A DNA stretch of 64,000 nt. Source: Micromonospora arida (GTDB lineage: Bacteria > Actinomycetota > Actinomycetes > Mycobacteriales > Micromonosporaceae). The number at the start of each line of letters is the position of its first letter. The stretch's first letter is position 1. The stretch spans positions 1 to 64,000 of the forward strand of contig NZ_QGSY01000230.1 in the NCBI RefSeq assembly GCF_003857035.1, in the 5' to 3' direction. Under the pieces are notes generated by a model. That model was not told the origin of the DNA. It made no database searches and was given only the letters and a program-made list of their open reading frames with translations. The translations under genes were made by a program, and so were the position numbers. Positions 34,183 through 42,985 of this stretch are shown piece after piece.

Positions 34183-36551
34183 TTCGGGAGCGCGCCTATC
34201 CCGTGGAGCCGTGGCACGTCCGGGAGACCCGGCTGGACATGGACGTGCTGGCCCAGTCGGAGTCGGTCTTCGCGCTCTCCAACGGGCACGTCGGCCTGCG
34301 GGGCAACCTCGACGAGGGCGAACCGCACGGCCTGCCCGGCACCTACCTCAACTCGTTCTACGAACTGCGTCCGTTGCCGTACGCGGAGGCGGGCTACGGC
34401 TTCCCCGAGTCCGGGCAGACCATCGTCAACGTCACCAACGGCAAACTGATCCGGCTGCTGGTCGACGACGAACCGCTCGACGTGCGTTACGGCGAGCTGA
34501 TCGCCCACGAGCGCATCCTCGACCTGCGGGCCGGCACCCTGCACCGGGAGCTGCACTGGCGCTCGCCCGCCGGCCGGGAGGTCAAGGTCCGCAGCACCCG
34601 TCTCGTCTCGTTCACCCAGCGGTCCGTGGCCGCCATCAGCTACGAGGTGGAGGCCGTCGACGGCCCGCTGCGGCTGATCGTGCAGTCCGAGTTGGTGGCG
34701 AACGAGTCGCTGCCCGCGCAGAGCAAGGACCCCAGGGTCGCGGCGGTGCTGGAGTCGCCGCTGCTGGCCGAGGAGGAGCTGACCACCCCGGACGGCGGCC
34801 AGCTCATCCACCGCACCAAGGTCTCCGGTCTGCGGGTCGCCGCCGCCATGGAGCACGAGGTGCACGGCCCGGACCACACCACCATCGAGTCCGAGGGCTA
34901 CCAGGACTGGGTGCGTACCACCGTCGCCTGCGTGCTCCAGCCCGGCGAGAAGCTGCGGGTGATCAAGTATCTGACGTACAGCTGGTCGAGTCGCCGGTCC
35001 CTGCCGGCGCTGCGCGACCAGGTCGGCGCGGCGCTGGCCGGAGCCCGGCTCGACGGGTGGGACGGGCTGCACCGGGAGCAGCGCAACTACCTCGACGCGT
35101 TCTGGGACGCTTCCGACGTGCTGGTCGAGGGCGACCCGGAGGTGCAGCAGGCGGTCCGGTTCGGTCTCTTCCACGTGTTGCAGGCCGGCGCGCGGGCCGA
35201 GCAGCGGCCGATCTCGGCGAAGGGGCTGACCGGCCCCGGTTACGACGGTCACGCCTTCTGGGACACCGAGATGTTCGTCCTGCCGGTGCTCACGTACACC
35301 CAGCCGAGCGCGGTGCGCAGCGCGTTGCAGTGGCGACACAGCACGCTGGAATCGGCGCGGGAACGCGCCGAGACGCTCAACCTCCGGGGCGCCGCCTTTC
35401 CCTGGCGGACCATCGAAGGCCCGGAATCATCCGGATACTGGCCGGCCGGTACGGCAGCCTTCCACATCGCCGCCGACATCGCCGACGCCGTGCGCCGCTA
35501 CGTGATGGTCACCGGGGACACCCAGTCGGAACGGGAGATCGGGCTGGAGCTGCTGGTGGAGACCGCCCGGCTGTGGCGCTCGATCGGCCACCACGACCGG
35601 CACGGGCAGTTCCACATCGACGGTGTCACCGGCCCGGACGAGTACACCGCCGTGAAGAACGACAACGTCTACACCAACCTGATGGCGCAGCGGAACCTGC
35701 TCGCCGCCGCCGAAGTGGTCATGCGCTACCGGGACGAGGCGTTCCACCTCGGCGTCACCGACGAGGAGGCCGCGAGCTGGCGGGACGCCGCCACCTCCAT
35801 GCACGTCCCGTACGACGAGGAACTCGAGGTCCACCAGCAGGTGGAGGGCTTCACCCGACTCCAGGAATGGGAGTTCACGCACACACCGGCAGAGAAGTAC
35901 CCGTTGCTGCTGCACTACCCGTACTTCGAGCTGTACCGCAAGCAGGTGGTGAAGCAGGCCGACCTGGTCCTCGCCATGCACTGGCGTGGGGACGCCTTCA
36001 CCCCCGAGGAGAAGGTGCGCAACTTCCTCTACTACGAGCGCCGCACCGTACGCGACTCGTCGTTGTCGGCGTGCACCCAGGCGGTGCTCGCCGCCGAGGT
36101 GGGCCACCCCGAACTCGCGCACACCTACCTGCGCGAGGCCGCGCTGATGGACCTGCACGACCTCAACGAGAACACCCGCGACGGCGTACACATGGCGTCG
36201 TTGGCCGGCGCGTGGCTCGCCCTGGTCAGCGGGTTCGGCGGTCTACGGGACCACGACGGCGAGTTGTCCTTCGCCCCCCGGCTCTCCAGCCGACTCAGCC
36301 GGTTGGAGTTCTCGCTCCAGTGGCGGGGGCTGGCGTTGCGGGTGGATGTCCGGCCGCATCAGACGACGTACTCGCTGCGCCACGGCGGCCCGGACGACGT
36401 GGTGGAGTTGCGCCACCACGACCAGATACTGCGGGTGACCTGCGACGAGCCGGTGACGGTGCCGGTGCCGCCGGCCGAGCCGTCCGGTCCGCCGCCCGAG
36501 CAACCACCGGGGCGGTCTCCGCTGATGCGGTTGCCCGAGCGCGAACAGTGA
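34179..36551 (+). CDS. Glycoside hydrolase family 65 disaccharide phosphorylase
   Basis: A 790-residue GH65 enzyme. The N-terminal beta-sandwich begins VEPWHVRETRLDMDVLAQSESVFALSNGHVG (in part) and the (alpha/alpha)6 barrel has GHAFWDTEMFVLPVLTY. The catalytic acid Glu is near residue 488 in GVTGPDEYT, and YYERRTVRDSSLS completes the phosphate/substrate site. Maltose, trehalose, kojibiose and nigerose phosphorylases share these motifs, so the substrate is open. The coupled mutase upstream supports beta-glucose 1-phosphate as product. A strong terminator follows. Confidence 0.92.
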   Translation: MIRERAYPVEPWHVRETRLDMDVLAQSESVFALSNGHVGLRGNLDEGEPHGLPGTYLNSFYELRPLPYAEAGYGFPESGQTIVNVTNGKLIRLLVDDEPLDVRYGELIAHERILDLRAGTLHRELHWRSPAGREVKVRSTRLVSFTQRSVAAISYEVEAVDGPLRLIVQSELVANESLPAQSKDPRVAAVLESPLLAEEELTTPDGGQLIHRTKVSGLRVAAAMEHEVHGPDHTTIESEGYQDWVRTTVACVLQPGEKLRVIKYLTYSWSSRRSLPALRDQVGAALAGARLDGWDGLHREQRNYLDAFWDASDVLVEGDPEVQQAVRFGLFHVLQAGARAEQRPISAKGLTGPGYDGHAFWDTEMFVLPVLTYTQPSAVRSALQWRHSTLESARERAETLNLRGAAFPWRTIEGPESSGYWPAGTAAFHIAADIADAVRRYVMVTGDTQSEREIGLELLVETARLWRSIGHHDRHGQFHIDGVTGPDEYTAVKNDNVYTNLMAQRNLLAAAEVVMRYRDEAFHLGVTDEEAASWRDAATSMHVPYDEELEVHQQVEGFTRLQEWEFTHTPAEKYPLLLHYPYFELYRKQVVKQADLVLAMHWRGDAFTPEEKVRNFLYYERRTVRDSSLSACTQAVLAAEVGHPELAHTYLREAALMDLHDLNENTRDGVHMASLAGAWLALVSGFGGLRDHDGELSFAPRLSSRLSRLEFSLQWRGLALRVDVRPHQTTYSLRHGGPDDVVELRHHDQILRVTCDEPVTVPVPPAEPSGPPPEQPPGRSPLMRLPEREQ

Positions 36552-36552
36552 C

Positions 36553-36582
36553 GGGCGGGGCGGGAGTCCTCCCGCCCCGCCC
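36553..36582 (+). terminator. Terminator after the GH65 gene
   Basis: GGGCGGGGCGGG (36553-36564) pairs with CCCGCCCCGCCC (36571-36582); AG/CT extends the stem to 14 bp. It starts 1 nt after the stop codon. Confidence 0.88.
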
Positions 36583-36624
36583 GCCCGCGCCTGTGGGTCA
36601 GACCGGCTCGCCGGCCCCGGTTCG

Positions 36625-36819
36625 TCAGACCGGCTCGCCGGTGGACGGACGCCCGATCGCGTCCCGGGGCGCCGCCGCCTTCGGGTCGTCGGGCAGCCGG
36701 GCCGAAGCGGCCTGGTCTCCGAAATCCTGGTCCCCGACGTCCTGGTTGCGCTCGGCGTCCTGTTCACGCTGGGTTCGCTCGGTCAGCTGCTGCTGCCGGG
36801 AAATCTGCTGCTTGGCCAT
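36625..36819 (-). CDS. Small Gln/Asp-rich hypothetical protein
   Basis: A 64-residue hydrophilic protein (MAKQQISRQQQLTERTQREQ at the start, later a DVGDQDFGDQ stretch) with no membrane segment or Cys. GAGGA is 6 nt before the ATG, and the composition is unlike a frame shadow. Likely disordered, perhaps stress-related; function unknown. It converges with the GH65 gene and is divergent from the hydrolase. Confidence 0.62.
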   Translation of the reverse strand: MAKQQISRQQQLTERTQREQDAERNQDVGDQDFGDQAASARLPDDPKAAAPRDAIGRPSTGEPV

Positions 36820-36998
36820 GGCGATCCTCGCGATCCGTCGGGGCGCGGCTGCGCCGACACGGTCTGCGGTCGCTCGTCGCGTACCCGGCGCCCCAGCGGG
36901 CAAACGCGGCCCGGCGGCGGGGGGTGACGCGGGCGCGGCGTGCGTGCCCGGCGGCGGGCCGGGTACCCGGACCACCGGCGAGGACGCGGAGGTGGGGC

Positions 36999-37649
36999 AT
37001 GGACGAGCAGCGCAGTGTGACCATTCCGATCGGGGACGCCCAACTCCCCGCCGACCTGACGCTGCCTGCCCAGCCGGTCGGCGTGGTGCTGTTCGCGCAC
37101 GGCAGCGGCAGTTCCCGGCACAGCCCGCGCAACGTGGCGGTGGCCCGGACGCTGAACGGCCGTGGGCTCGGCACGGTGCTGGCAGACCTGCTCACCCCGG
37201 CCGAGGACGAGGTGGACGCGCGAACAGCCGAACTGCGCTTCGACATCGGGTTGCTGGCCAGCCGGCTGGCCGGGATCGTCGACTGGCTGGCCGTCGAGCG
37301 TCCCGCCGGCGATGTGCCGATCGGTCTTTTCGGAGCCAGCACGGGTGCTGCCGCTGCCCTGGTCGCGGCGTCGTCCCGCGCCGATCGGGTGGCCGCCGTG
37401 GTCAGCCGGGGCGGTCGGCCGGACCTGGCCGGGAACGCGCTGGCCCAGGTGCGTACCCCCACGTTGCTCCTGGTCGGCGGGCTGGACGAAGAGGTGATAA
37501 CGCTCAACGAGCGGGCGCTGGCCGAGCTGGGGGAGGTCGGCGAACTGCGGGTGATCCCCGGCGCCACCCACCTCTTCGAGGAGCCCGGCACCCTGGAGCA
37601 GGTTGCCGATCAGGCTGGCACCTGGTTCACCACGCACCTCGGTCGGTGA
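36999..37649 (+). CDS. Alpha/beta hydrolase (dienelactone-hydrolase-like)
   Basis: A 216-residue alpha/beta hydrolase. VVLFAHGSGSSRHSPRN is the oxyanion region, GLFGASTGAAAAL holds the nucleophile Ser near residue 116, and GATHLFEEPG the His near residue 194. Substrate unknown. GGAGG lies 6-7 nt before ATG 36999; the longer frame to 36924 is not supported. Its TGA abuts the stop of the convergent AI-2E transporter as TGATCA, with no intergenic base. Confidence 0.87.
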   Translation: MDEQRSVTIPIGDAQLPADLTLPAQPVGVVLFAHGSGSSRHSPRNVAVARTLNGRGLGTVLADLLTPAEDEVDARTAELRFDIGLLASRLAGIVDWLAVERPAGDVPIGLFGASTGAAAALVAASSRADRVAAVVSRGGRPDLAGNALAQVRTPTLLLVGGLDEEVITLNERALAELGEVGELRVIPGATHLFEEPGTLEQVADQAGTWFTTHLGR

Positions 37650-38753
37650 TCAGTCCGAGGGCAGGAGAGCCGAGGTCGACCGGCGCTGTTGGACGGTGTC
37701 GATGACACGCCAGAGGACGGCGGTGATCGGGACGCTGACGAAGGCGCCGGCGATGCCCGCGATCAGCGTGCCCGCGGTGACCGCCACCAGGATCACCGCC
37801 GGATGCAGTCGGACCTGCCGCTTCATGACCAGCGGCTCCAGCAGGTTGCCCTCGATCTGCTGCACGGCGATCACCGCCGCGAGGGTGAGCAGCGCGGTGG
37901 TGGGACCGTTCGCGGCCAGCGCCACCAGCACCGCCACCGCGCCGGCCACCGTCGCCCCGATGATCGGCACGAACCCGCCGAGGAACGTGATCAACGCCAG
38001 CGGCAGGGCGAGTGGCACCCTCAGCACCACGAGAGCCAGCCCGATGCCCAGCGCGTCGATCGCGGCGATGAACATGGTGCCCCTGCTGTACGCGCCCAAC
38101 GTCTGCCAACCATTGCGGCCGGCCTCGGCCAGCACTGGTTGGTTCGGGCCGGAGACCCGGGACAGCACCCAGTGCCACATGGACCGGCCGTCCTTGAGCA
38201 GGAAGAAGAGCAGCACCAGAGCCAGCAGCGCGGAGCCGACCACCTCGGTGGCGGTCCGGGCACCGGCCACCGGGTCCGGAGAGCTGCCGCTCAGCCCTTC
38301 CCGGGCCTGGTCGACCAGCTGGTCCAGCTGTGCCTCGCTGACCGGCAGGGTGGACGTCACGAAGTCCCGGCTGCGTTCGACGCCCTGCGTCAACTCCTGG
38401 CTGAGCTGATCGAACTGGCTGGCGGTCAGGTTCCACACCAGGGCGCCGACGCCGACCAGGATGCCGAGCAGCAGCAGTACGGTGCAGAGCGCGGCCAGCG
38501 CCGCCGGCAGGCGCAACCGGCGCCGCAGCAGCAGCAGGACCGGGTCGAGCAGCGCGGTGAGGAAGATGGTGGCGGCCAGCGCGATGGCCAGCGGCGCCAA
38601 CAGGACGGCGATCCGGCCGAGCAGGTAGAGCCCTGCGGCGATCACCACCAGGCAGGCGCTCCACGACACCGCGGTCCGGACCAGCCACGGCAGCGCCGCC
38701 CAGGTCTGGCGCGGCCCGGGGCTGCCTGTCGGTCCGGGTTCCTCTGCGGCCAT
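37650..38753 (-). CDS. AI-2E family transporter
   Basis: A 367-residue PerM/AI-2E exporter family protein with about eight membrane segments. The soluble middle helix region (FDQLSQELTQGVERSRDF) and the re-entrant region FLGGFVPIIGATVAGAVAVLVAL then EGNLLEPLVMKRQVRLHP are family hallmarks. Function ranges from signal export to ion transport. GAGGAGG precedes the ATG. It is probably a single gene. Confidence 0.9.
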   Translation of the reverse strand: MAAEEPGPTGSPGPRQTWAALPWLVRTAVSWSACLVVIAAGLYLLGRIAVLLAPLAIALAATIFLTALLDPVLLLLRRRLRLPAALAALCTVLLLLGILVGVGALVWNLTASQFDQLSQELTQGVERSRDFVTSTLPVSEAQLDQLVDQAREGLSGSSPDPVAGARTATEVVGSALLALVLLFFLLKDGRSMWHWVLSRVSGPNQPVLAEAGRNGWQTLGAYSRGTMFIAAIDALGIGLALVVLRVPLALPLALITFLGGFVPIIGATVAGAVAVLVALAANGPTTALLTLAAVIAVQQIEGNLLEPLVMKRQVRLHPAVILVAVTAGTLIAGIAGAFVSVPITAVLWRVIDTVQQRRSTSALLPSD

Positions 38754-38954
38754 GTCGGTCCTCCTCGATCTCGACGAGGTCGGTACCCGGTCGGTCGTGC
38801 CCCGACACCCGAATCGCTGGCCGTTGCCCGCGCGGATCGTACGTCGGTCGGAGTGACGTGGGTGGGTGTTCGCGAATCACGTCCGGAGCGGCGGCGTTTG
38901 CGTCGTCGGGCCGAGGGAAGGCGAAGAGGACGGACCAGACTGAGGAGGAACGCC

Positions 38955-39137
38955 GTGGGTGACTTCATGGACAAGGCCAAGGACTTCGCGGACAAGCATG
39001 ACAAGCAGGTCGACCAGGGCGCGGAGAAGGCCGGCGACATGGCCGACAAGCGCACCGGCGGCAAGTACGGCGATCAGATCGACAAGGGCGTGGACCAGGC
39101 CCAGGCGCGCACCGGTGAGGGCGACCAGGTCCGCTGA
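38955..39137 (+). CDS. Rv0909-type antitoxin-like small protein
   Basis: A 60-residue charged protein, MGDFMDKAKDFADKHDKQVD then GGKYGDQIDKGVDQAQ, matching the small actinobacterial family annotated as antitoxin (Rv0909/MT0933). No toxin gene is next to it, so an antitoxin role here is doubtful; a CsbD-like stress role is as likely. TGAGGAGGAACGCC before GTG 38955 gives a good ribosome site. A terminator follows. Confidence 0.75.
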   Translation: MGDFMDKAKDFADKHDKQVDQGAEKAGDMADKRTGGKYGDQIDKGVDQAQARTGEGDQVR

Positions 39138-39149
39138 CCCAGCGCGCTC

Positions 39150-39183
39150 CTCCCGGGCCGCCGCGCCGTCGGCGACCCGGGAG
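39150..39183. terminator. Terminator between the small antitoxin-like gene and hemerythrin
   Basis: CTCCCGGG (39150-39157) pairs with CCCGGGAG (39176-39183), and CGCCG/CGGCG extends the stem inside after one mismatch. It lies between convergent genes. Confidence 0.8.
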
Positions 39184-39207
39184 TGCCGGGTCGGGGTGAC
39201 GCGCGGG

Positions 39208-39807
39208 TCAGCGCTTGTCGCGTAGCTCGTCCATTGAGGTGGGCCGGCCGCTCAACGCGTCGCGCAGCCGGTCGACCAGACCGATGCCGGGGGCGAGCAG
39301 CTTGTTCGCCGGTGGGTGCTCCGGGCTCCCCGGGTGTGGCCGGGTCGGCCCGATCTCCTTGATCGCCGTCACGCGGGCGGCGATCTCGACCAGCTCCTCC
39401 CTGGCCGTCGCCGCGCGCAGCCGGGGAAACAGCTCCTTCTCCTCCTCCGTCACGTGATGTCGGACGGTGCTGGTCAGTTGGGCGAGCAGCTCGTCGAAGC
39501 GGGGGTCGGACGGGTCGGTGGACTCCAAGTCCTTCATGGTCCGCTCGGCGTCGGCGTGCTCCGCGATCTCGCGGTCGGCGATTTCGTTGCCGTCGGGCAA
39601 CACCTTTCGGGCGATCGGATACACGTACGCCTCCTCGGCCACCGAGTGACGGACGAGTTCGGCGATCACCACGTCGGCGAGGCGCCGGCGGTGCTCGGGG
39701 GTGCCCTGCCGGGTCGCCAACTCGACGAGGACTGACTCGATCTCACGATGATCGGAGACCAGGATGTCGACGGCGTCGTGGTCGTCGGTGGTCGGTGGAT
39801 TGGTCAT
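39208..39807 (-). CDS. Hemerythrin HHE-domain protein
   Basis: A 199-residue protein with an HHE cation-binding four-helix bundle. Diiron-type ligand motifs are DHREIE near residue 19, HSVAEEAYVYP near 54, EHADAE near 83 and HHVTEEEKELFP near 116. It probably binds iron and oxygen or nitric oxide, or acts as a redox sensor. The C-terminal 50 residues are a Pro-rich extension. It is divergent from the FUSC gene. Confidence 0.9.
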   Translation of the reverse strand: MTNPPTTDDHDAVDILVSDHREIESVLVELATRQGTPEHRRRLADVVIAELVRHSVAEEAYVYPIARKVLPDGNEIADREIAEHADAERTMKDLESTDPSDPRFDELLAQLTSTVRHHVTEEEKELFPRLRAATAREELVEIAARVTAIKEIGPTRPHPGSPEHPPANKLLAPGIGLVDRLRDALSGRPTSMDELRDKR

Positions 39808-39978
39808 GTCACGGCCCCTTACCGGTTGCGGATCGGTGGGAGGTGTGTGGCTCTGGTACCCCCACGGGGCTGCACAAACCTACGGTTGACGATGCGTCCG
39901 ACGGTGTCGGTGGCGCTGGCGGTGGCGGTGGTGCCCGGCCGTCACGATTGCCCTGCCGCCGCCGGGGTAACCGCCGCC

Positions 39979-41295
39979 ATGGCCGACGAACGCCCACCCG
40001 CCGACCGCGATCAGTCGCGGTTCGACCAGACCGCCGAGCGGACGGTCCGACGGGTGCGGCACCGTGGCGGGCAGGCCGGCCGGATCAGGGCCCGGCAGTG
40101 GGAGGTCACCCTGGTCATCTCCATCCAGGCCGGGCTGGCCGCGGCCATCGCCGCCCTGCTCGCCAAGAATCTGCTCGGCCAGGGATCGCACGTCTTCGCT
40201 CCCGCCGCCGCCGTCGGTACGATCGCCACCGCCATCGGGCAGCGGGCCCGCCGGACCTTCGAACTGTTGGGTGGCGTGGCCCTGGGCATCATCATCGGGG
40301 ACACGCTGCGATTCCTGCTCGGCTCGGGCCCGTGGCAGACCGGCGTGGTGGTCGCGCTGGCCATCGCCGCCGCGTTGCTGGTGGCTGGGAAGGGTGGTCC
40401 GCTCGTCGGTCAGGCCGGCGGTACCGCCGTGCTGATCGCCACGCTGGCCCCGATGGAGCGCGGCCTGGAGGTCCCTCGCATTTTCGACGCGCTCGTCGGT
40501 GGGGTGGTCGGCCTGGTGGTGGTCGCGCTCCTGCTGCCGATCAACCCGATGCGGGTGCTGGACCGCGCCGCGGCACCGATCTTCACGATCCTCTGCGAGC
40601 AACTCGCCGAGCTGGCGCGGGCGCTGCGCGAACGCGACGGCGCCGGAACCTTGGGCGTCCTGGAGCGGCTCCGCGGCACCGAGGACGACCTGGGCCGGTT
40701 GCACGATGCGCTCAGCGGCGCCGAGGAGGTGGTGACGATCGCCCCGGTGCGCTGGCACCGTCGGCAGCAGTACCACCGTTACGCCCGCACCGCCGGTCAC
40801 CTGGAACGGCTGCTGCTGGACACCCGCGCCATGGCCCGTTGGTCGACCACCGCCTTGCAGTACGACGAGCCGATTCCGCCGGAACTGCCGGGTGCGATGG
40901 GCCGGTTGGGTCAGGCGGTGGCGGAGATGCGGGTGGAGTGCAGGGTCGGTGACGACCCCCGGTGTACCCGCCGCTTGGTCGAGGAGTGCGCCGAATTGGC
41001 CGGGCGCGCCTCCGCGGCCGGCGTCAAGTCGTTCGGCGAATCCCTCGTCACCGGCCTGCGTACCGCGGCCAGCGACCTGCTCCGGGCCGCCGGTTCCGAA
41101 CCTGAAGACGCCAACCGGATCGTGCGCCGGGCGGCCGGAGCAGGCGAGGCGGAGATCCACCCGCCGGTCCACCGACAACTGCACCGGACCCGACCGACGC
41201 GGGCCGCCCGAGCCCGTCGGCGCGCGCACCTCGCCGCCCAGGCCCGTAACGACGGCCGGGCCGGCCTCCCCGCACGGGAGAGGCCGGCCCGGTGA
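39979..41295 (+). CDS. FUSC-family membrane protein
   Basis: A 438-residue protein of the fusaric-acid-resistance/aromatic-acid-exporter type. About five to six membrane segments occupy residues 40-165 (VISIQAGLAAAIAALLAKNLLG through VVGLVVVALLLPINP). A long soluble helical domain follows. ATG 39979 is chosen since MADERPPADRDQSRF is a natural N-terminus; ATG 39892 is an in-frame alternative with TACGGT 5 nt upstream. The last codons form half of a terminator hairpin (41256-41292). Confidence 0.82.
   Translation: MADERPPADRDQSRFDQTAERTVRRVRHRGGQAGRIRARQWEVTLVISIQAGLAAAIAALLAKNLLGQGSHVFAPAAAVGTIATAIGQRARRTFELLGGVALGIIIGDTLRFLLGSGPWQTGVVVALAIAAALLVAGKGGPLVGQAGGTAVLIATLAPMERGLEVPRIFDALVGGVVGLVVVALLLPINPMRVLDRAAAPIFTILCEQLAELARALRERDGAGTLGVLERLRGTEDDLGRLHDALSGAEEVVTIAPVRWHRRQQYHRYARTAGHLERLLLDTRAMARWSTTALQYDEPIPPELPGAMGRLGQAVAEMRVECRVGDDPRCTRRLVEECAELAGRASAAGVKSFGESLVTGLRTAASDLLRAAGSEPEDANRIVRRAAGAGEAEIHPPVHRQLHRTRPTRAARARRRAHLAAQARNDGRAGLPARERPAR
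41256..41292. terminator. Terminator embedded in the end of the FUSC gene
   Basis: CCGGGCCGGCCTC (41256-41268) pairs with GAGGCCGGCCCGG (41280-41292), a 13-bp stem ending one base before the TGA. The hairpin is inside the coding sequence and 14 nt from the end of the convergent peptidase gene. Confidence 0.75.
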
Positions 41296-41305
41296 ACCGT
41301 CCGGA

Positions 41306-41950
41306 TCAGGAGGAGTAGCCGCGCTCCGCGATCCAGTTGGCGACCTTCGGAAGGCTCATCCAGTACTCGCCCAACGCCGGGTCGGCCGGGTCGGCGACCC
41401 GGATCGTGTCACCACCGTCGCGGTAGCCGACGAGGGTCAGGTAGTGGCCACCCTCGTACGAGTGCGGGTTGCCGTCGGTGTCCACTGTCGTGCCCTTGAT
41501 GTTGGCCACCACCGGTCGGCCGGCGTCCACCGCGGCCAGCACGTCACGGCGCAGCTGCTCGACCTGCTCGGGGCGGGCCACCGAATCACGGATCTCGGTG
41601 GTCCGGTACTTGCCACCGGTCAGCTCGTTCAGCACCCGGGTCGTGTCCAGGGCCGAGGGGGTACCCGCCTCGGTGGTGCCGAGCAGCCGGGCCACCTCGT
41701 CCTGGGACAGCGCCTTGCCCTGCGCGGACAACGCGATCCGGGTCGCGGCCGGGCCGCAGTAGTAGAAGTTCGGCTGGGCCTGGTAGTCGACGCCGAGGAT
41801 CCGTTCGGCGTGCCTGTCGTTCTGGCTCGACGAGGCCGGGGCGGCCTGCGTCGGGGCAGCCTGCGCGGCCACCGCCGGGCCGAGGGCGCAGCCGCCGGCG
41901 ACCAGCAGGCCGACGACGGACAGACCGCTCTTCTGGACGATCTGGTTCAT
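41306..41950 (-). CDS. Secreted C39-like cysteine peptidase
   Basis: A 214-residue secreted protein. The signal peptide covers about residues 1-32 (hydrophobic SVVGLLVAGGCALGPAVAA, cleavage near AQA-AP). The mature part is a C39-like papain-fold domain with Cys 65 in FYYCGPAAT, His 169 in EGGHYLTLVGY and an Asp in RVADPADP. The substrate is unknown and no bacteriocin genes are nearby. GGAG is 8 nt before the ATG. Confidence 0.87.
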   Translation of the reverse strand: MNQIVQKSGLSVVGLLVAGGCALGPAVAAQAAPTQAAPASSSQNDRHAERILGVDYQAQPNFYYCGPAATRIALSAQGKALSQDEVARLLGTTEAGTPSALDTTRVLNELTGGKYRTTEIRDSVARPEQVEQLRRDVLAAVDAGRPVVANIKGTTVDTDGNPHSYEGGHYLTLVGYRDGGDTIRVADPADPALGEYWMSLPKVANWIAERGYSS

Positions 41951-42171
41951 GGTCGAGTCTCCGTTCGGGGGTTGGCGCCTCGGGCAAGCGGAGGCGGCAG
42001 CACCGGGAATGGCGCTCGGCGCAACACGGGGCCGACCATCTGGTCTCGGCCCTGGGCGTACCGAGGACGTAACCGCTCTGCTCCACGGAGAATTCCGCCG
42101 GCTGCGGGCACCGGGACCCGCGCGGCAGCCCCGCCGGGACCCGAACCGGTCATCGGGGACACACGGTCAGC

Positions 42172-42579
42172 TCAGAGGCTGCCCAACAGCCTGGTCACGC
42201 TGATCTCAATGACGACTCGTTCCGGATTCGGGCGCGGTGTCCGATACCGCTCGGAGTATCGCCGCTCCGCCTCCGCCACGGCGGCCGGATCCGACCGCAG
42301 CACCGCGCGACCCTCGATGGTCAACCAGCGGCGGCCATCCACGTGGCACACGGCCACCGCCGCGCCCGCTGCGCCCGCCGCCGCCACCTGACGGGCCTTG
42401 CGGGAGGCGCCGGAGGTGATGACCCGGGCCAGGCCGGCCGCCGGGTCGAGAGTCACCCCGACCGGTACGACGTGCGGGGTGCCGTCCGCCCGCAGGGTGG
42501 TCAGGGTCGCCAGGTGCCGTTCGGCGCAGAAGGCGACAACCCGCTCATCGTGCACGTTCAACCGATGATCGCCCGTCAT
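42172..42579 (-). CDS. F420-dependent PPOX-class oxidoreductase
   Basis: A 135-residue split-beta-barrel flavoprotein. LATLTTLRADGTPHVVPVGV and the C-terminal RVVIEISVTRLLG match the actinobacterial PPOX subfamily that uses F420. It may reduce an unknown small molecule. GGGGACGGGC precedes the ATG. About 220 nt without features lie between it and the peptidase. Confidence 0.87.
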   Translation of the reverse strand: MTGDHRLNVHDERVVAFCAERHLATLTTLRADGTPHVVPVGVTLDPAAGLARVITSGASRKARQVAAAGAAGAAVAVCHVDGRRWLTIEGRAVLRSDPAAVAEAERRYSERYRTPRPNPERVVIEISVTRLLGSL

Positions 42580-42610
42580 GCCCGTCCCCTGTCCGCCGAA
42601 CCGACCCCGA

Positions 42611-42952
42611 TCATGGCACGCGGCGACGCACCTGGCCCCGATCCGGTGGGGCGTCCGGCTGACCGGGCAGCTGGCGACCCGCCGCCCGACGTTGGTGCAC
42701 CAGCCGGGTCAGGTAGAGCAGCGCGGCGGCCAGGACCCCCATGTCATCCAGGTAGATCGGGTCCGGCAGAACATCGACCGGGAAGATCGTGTAGATCAGC
42801 GCCCCGTAGAAGGCGACCTTGCCGCCCGCGCCCAGCCCGGTCAGCAGCCGCCGGGTACGCACCACCCGCACCGCCAGCACCACGGCACCGACCAGTGTGG
42901 CGAGCGCCAGGATGCTGGCGATCACCACGAGGACCCACGCCTGTCGGGACAT
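42611..42952 (-). CDS. DUF1232 (YkvA) membrane protein
   Basis: A 113-residue protein with one N-terminal membrane segment (about residues 7-30) and the DUF1232 core KVAFYGALIYTIFPVDVLPDPIYLDDMG (in part), then a Arg-rich tail. The core contains the family PxDxxPD pattern. Function unknown. It precedes the F420 enzyme by 31 nt on the same strand and may be co-transcribed. Confidence 0.87.
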   Translation of the reverse strand: MSRQAWVLVVIASILALATLVGAVVLAVRVVRTRRLLTGLGAGGKVAFYGALIYTIFPVDVLPDPIYLDDMGVLAAALLYLTRLVHQRRAAGRQLPGQPDAPPDRGQVRRRVP

Positions 42953-42985
42953 GCCGTCACGCTAACCCACCCGAGCCCGCGCGGC

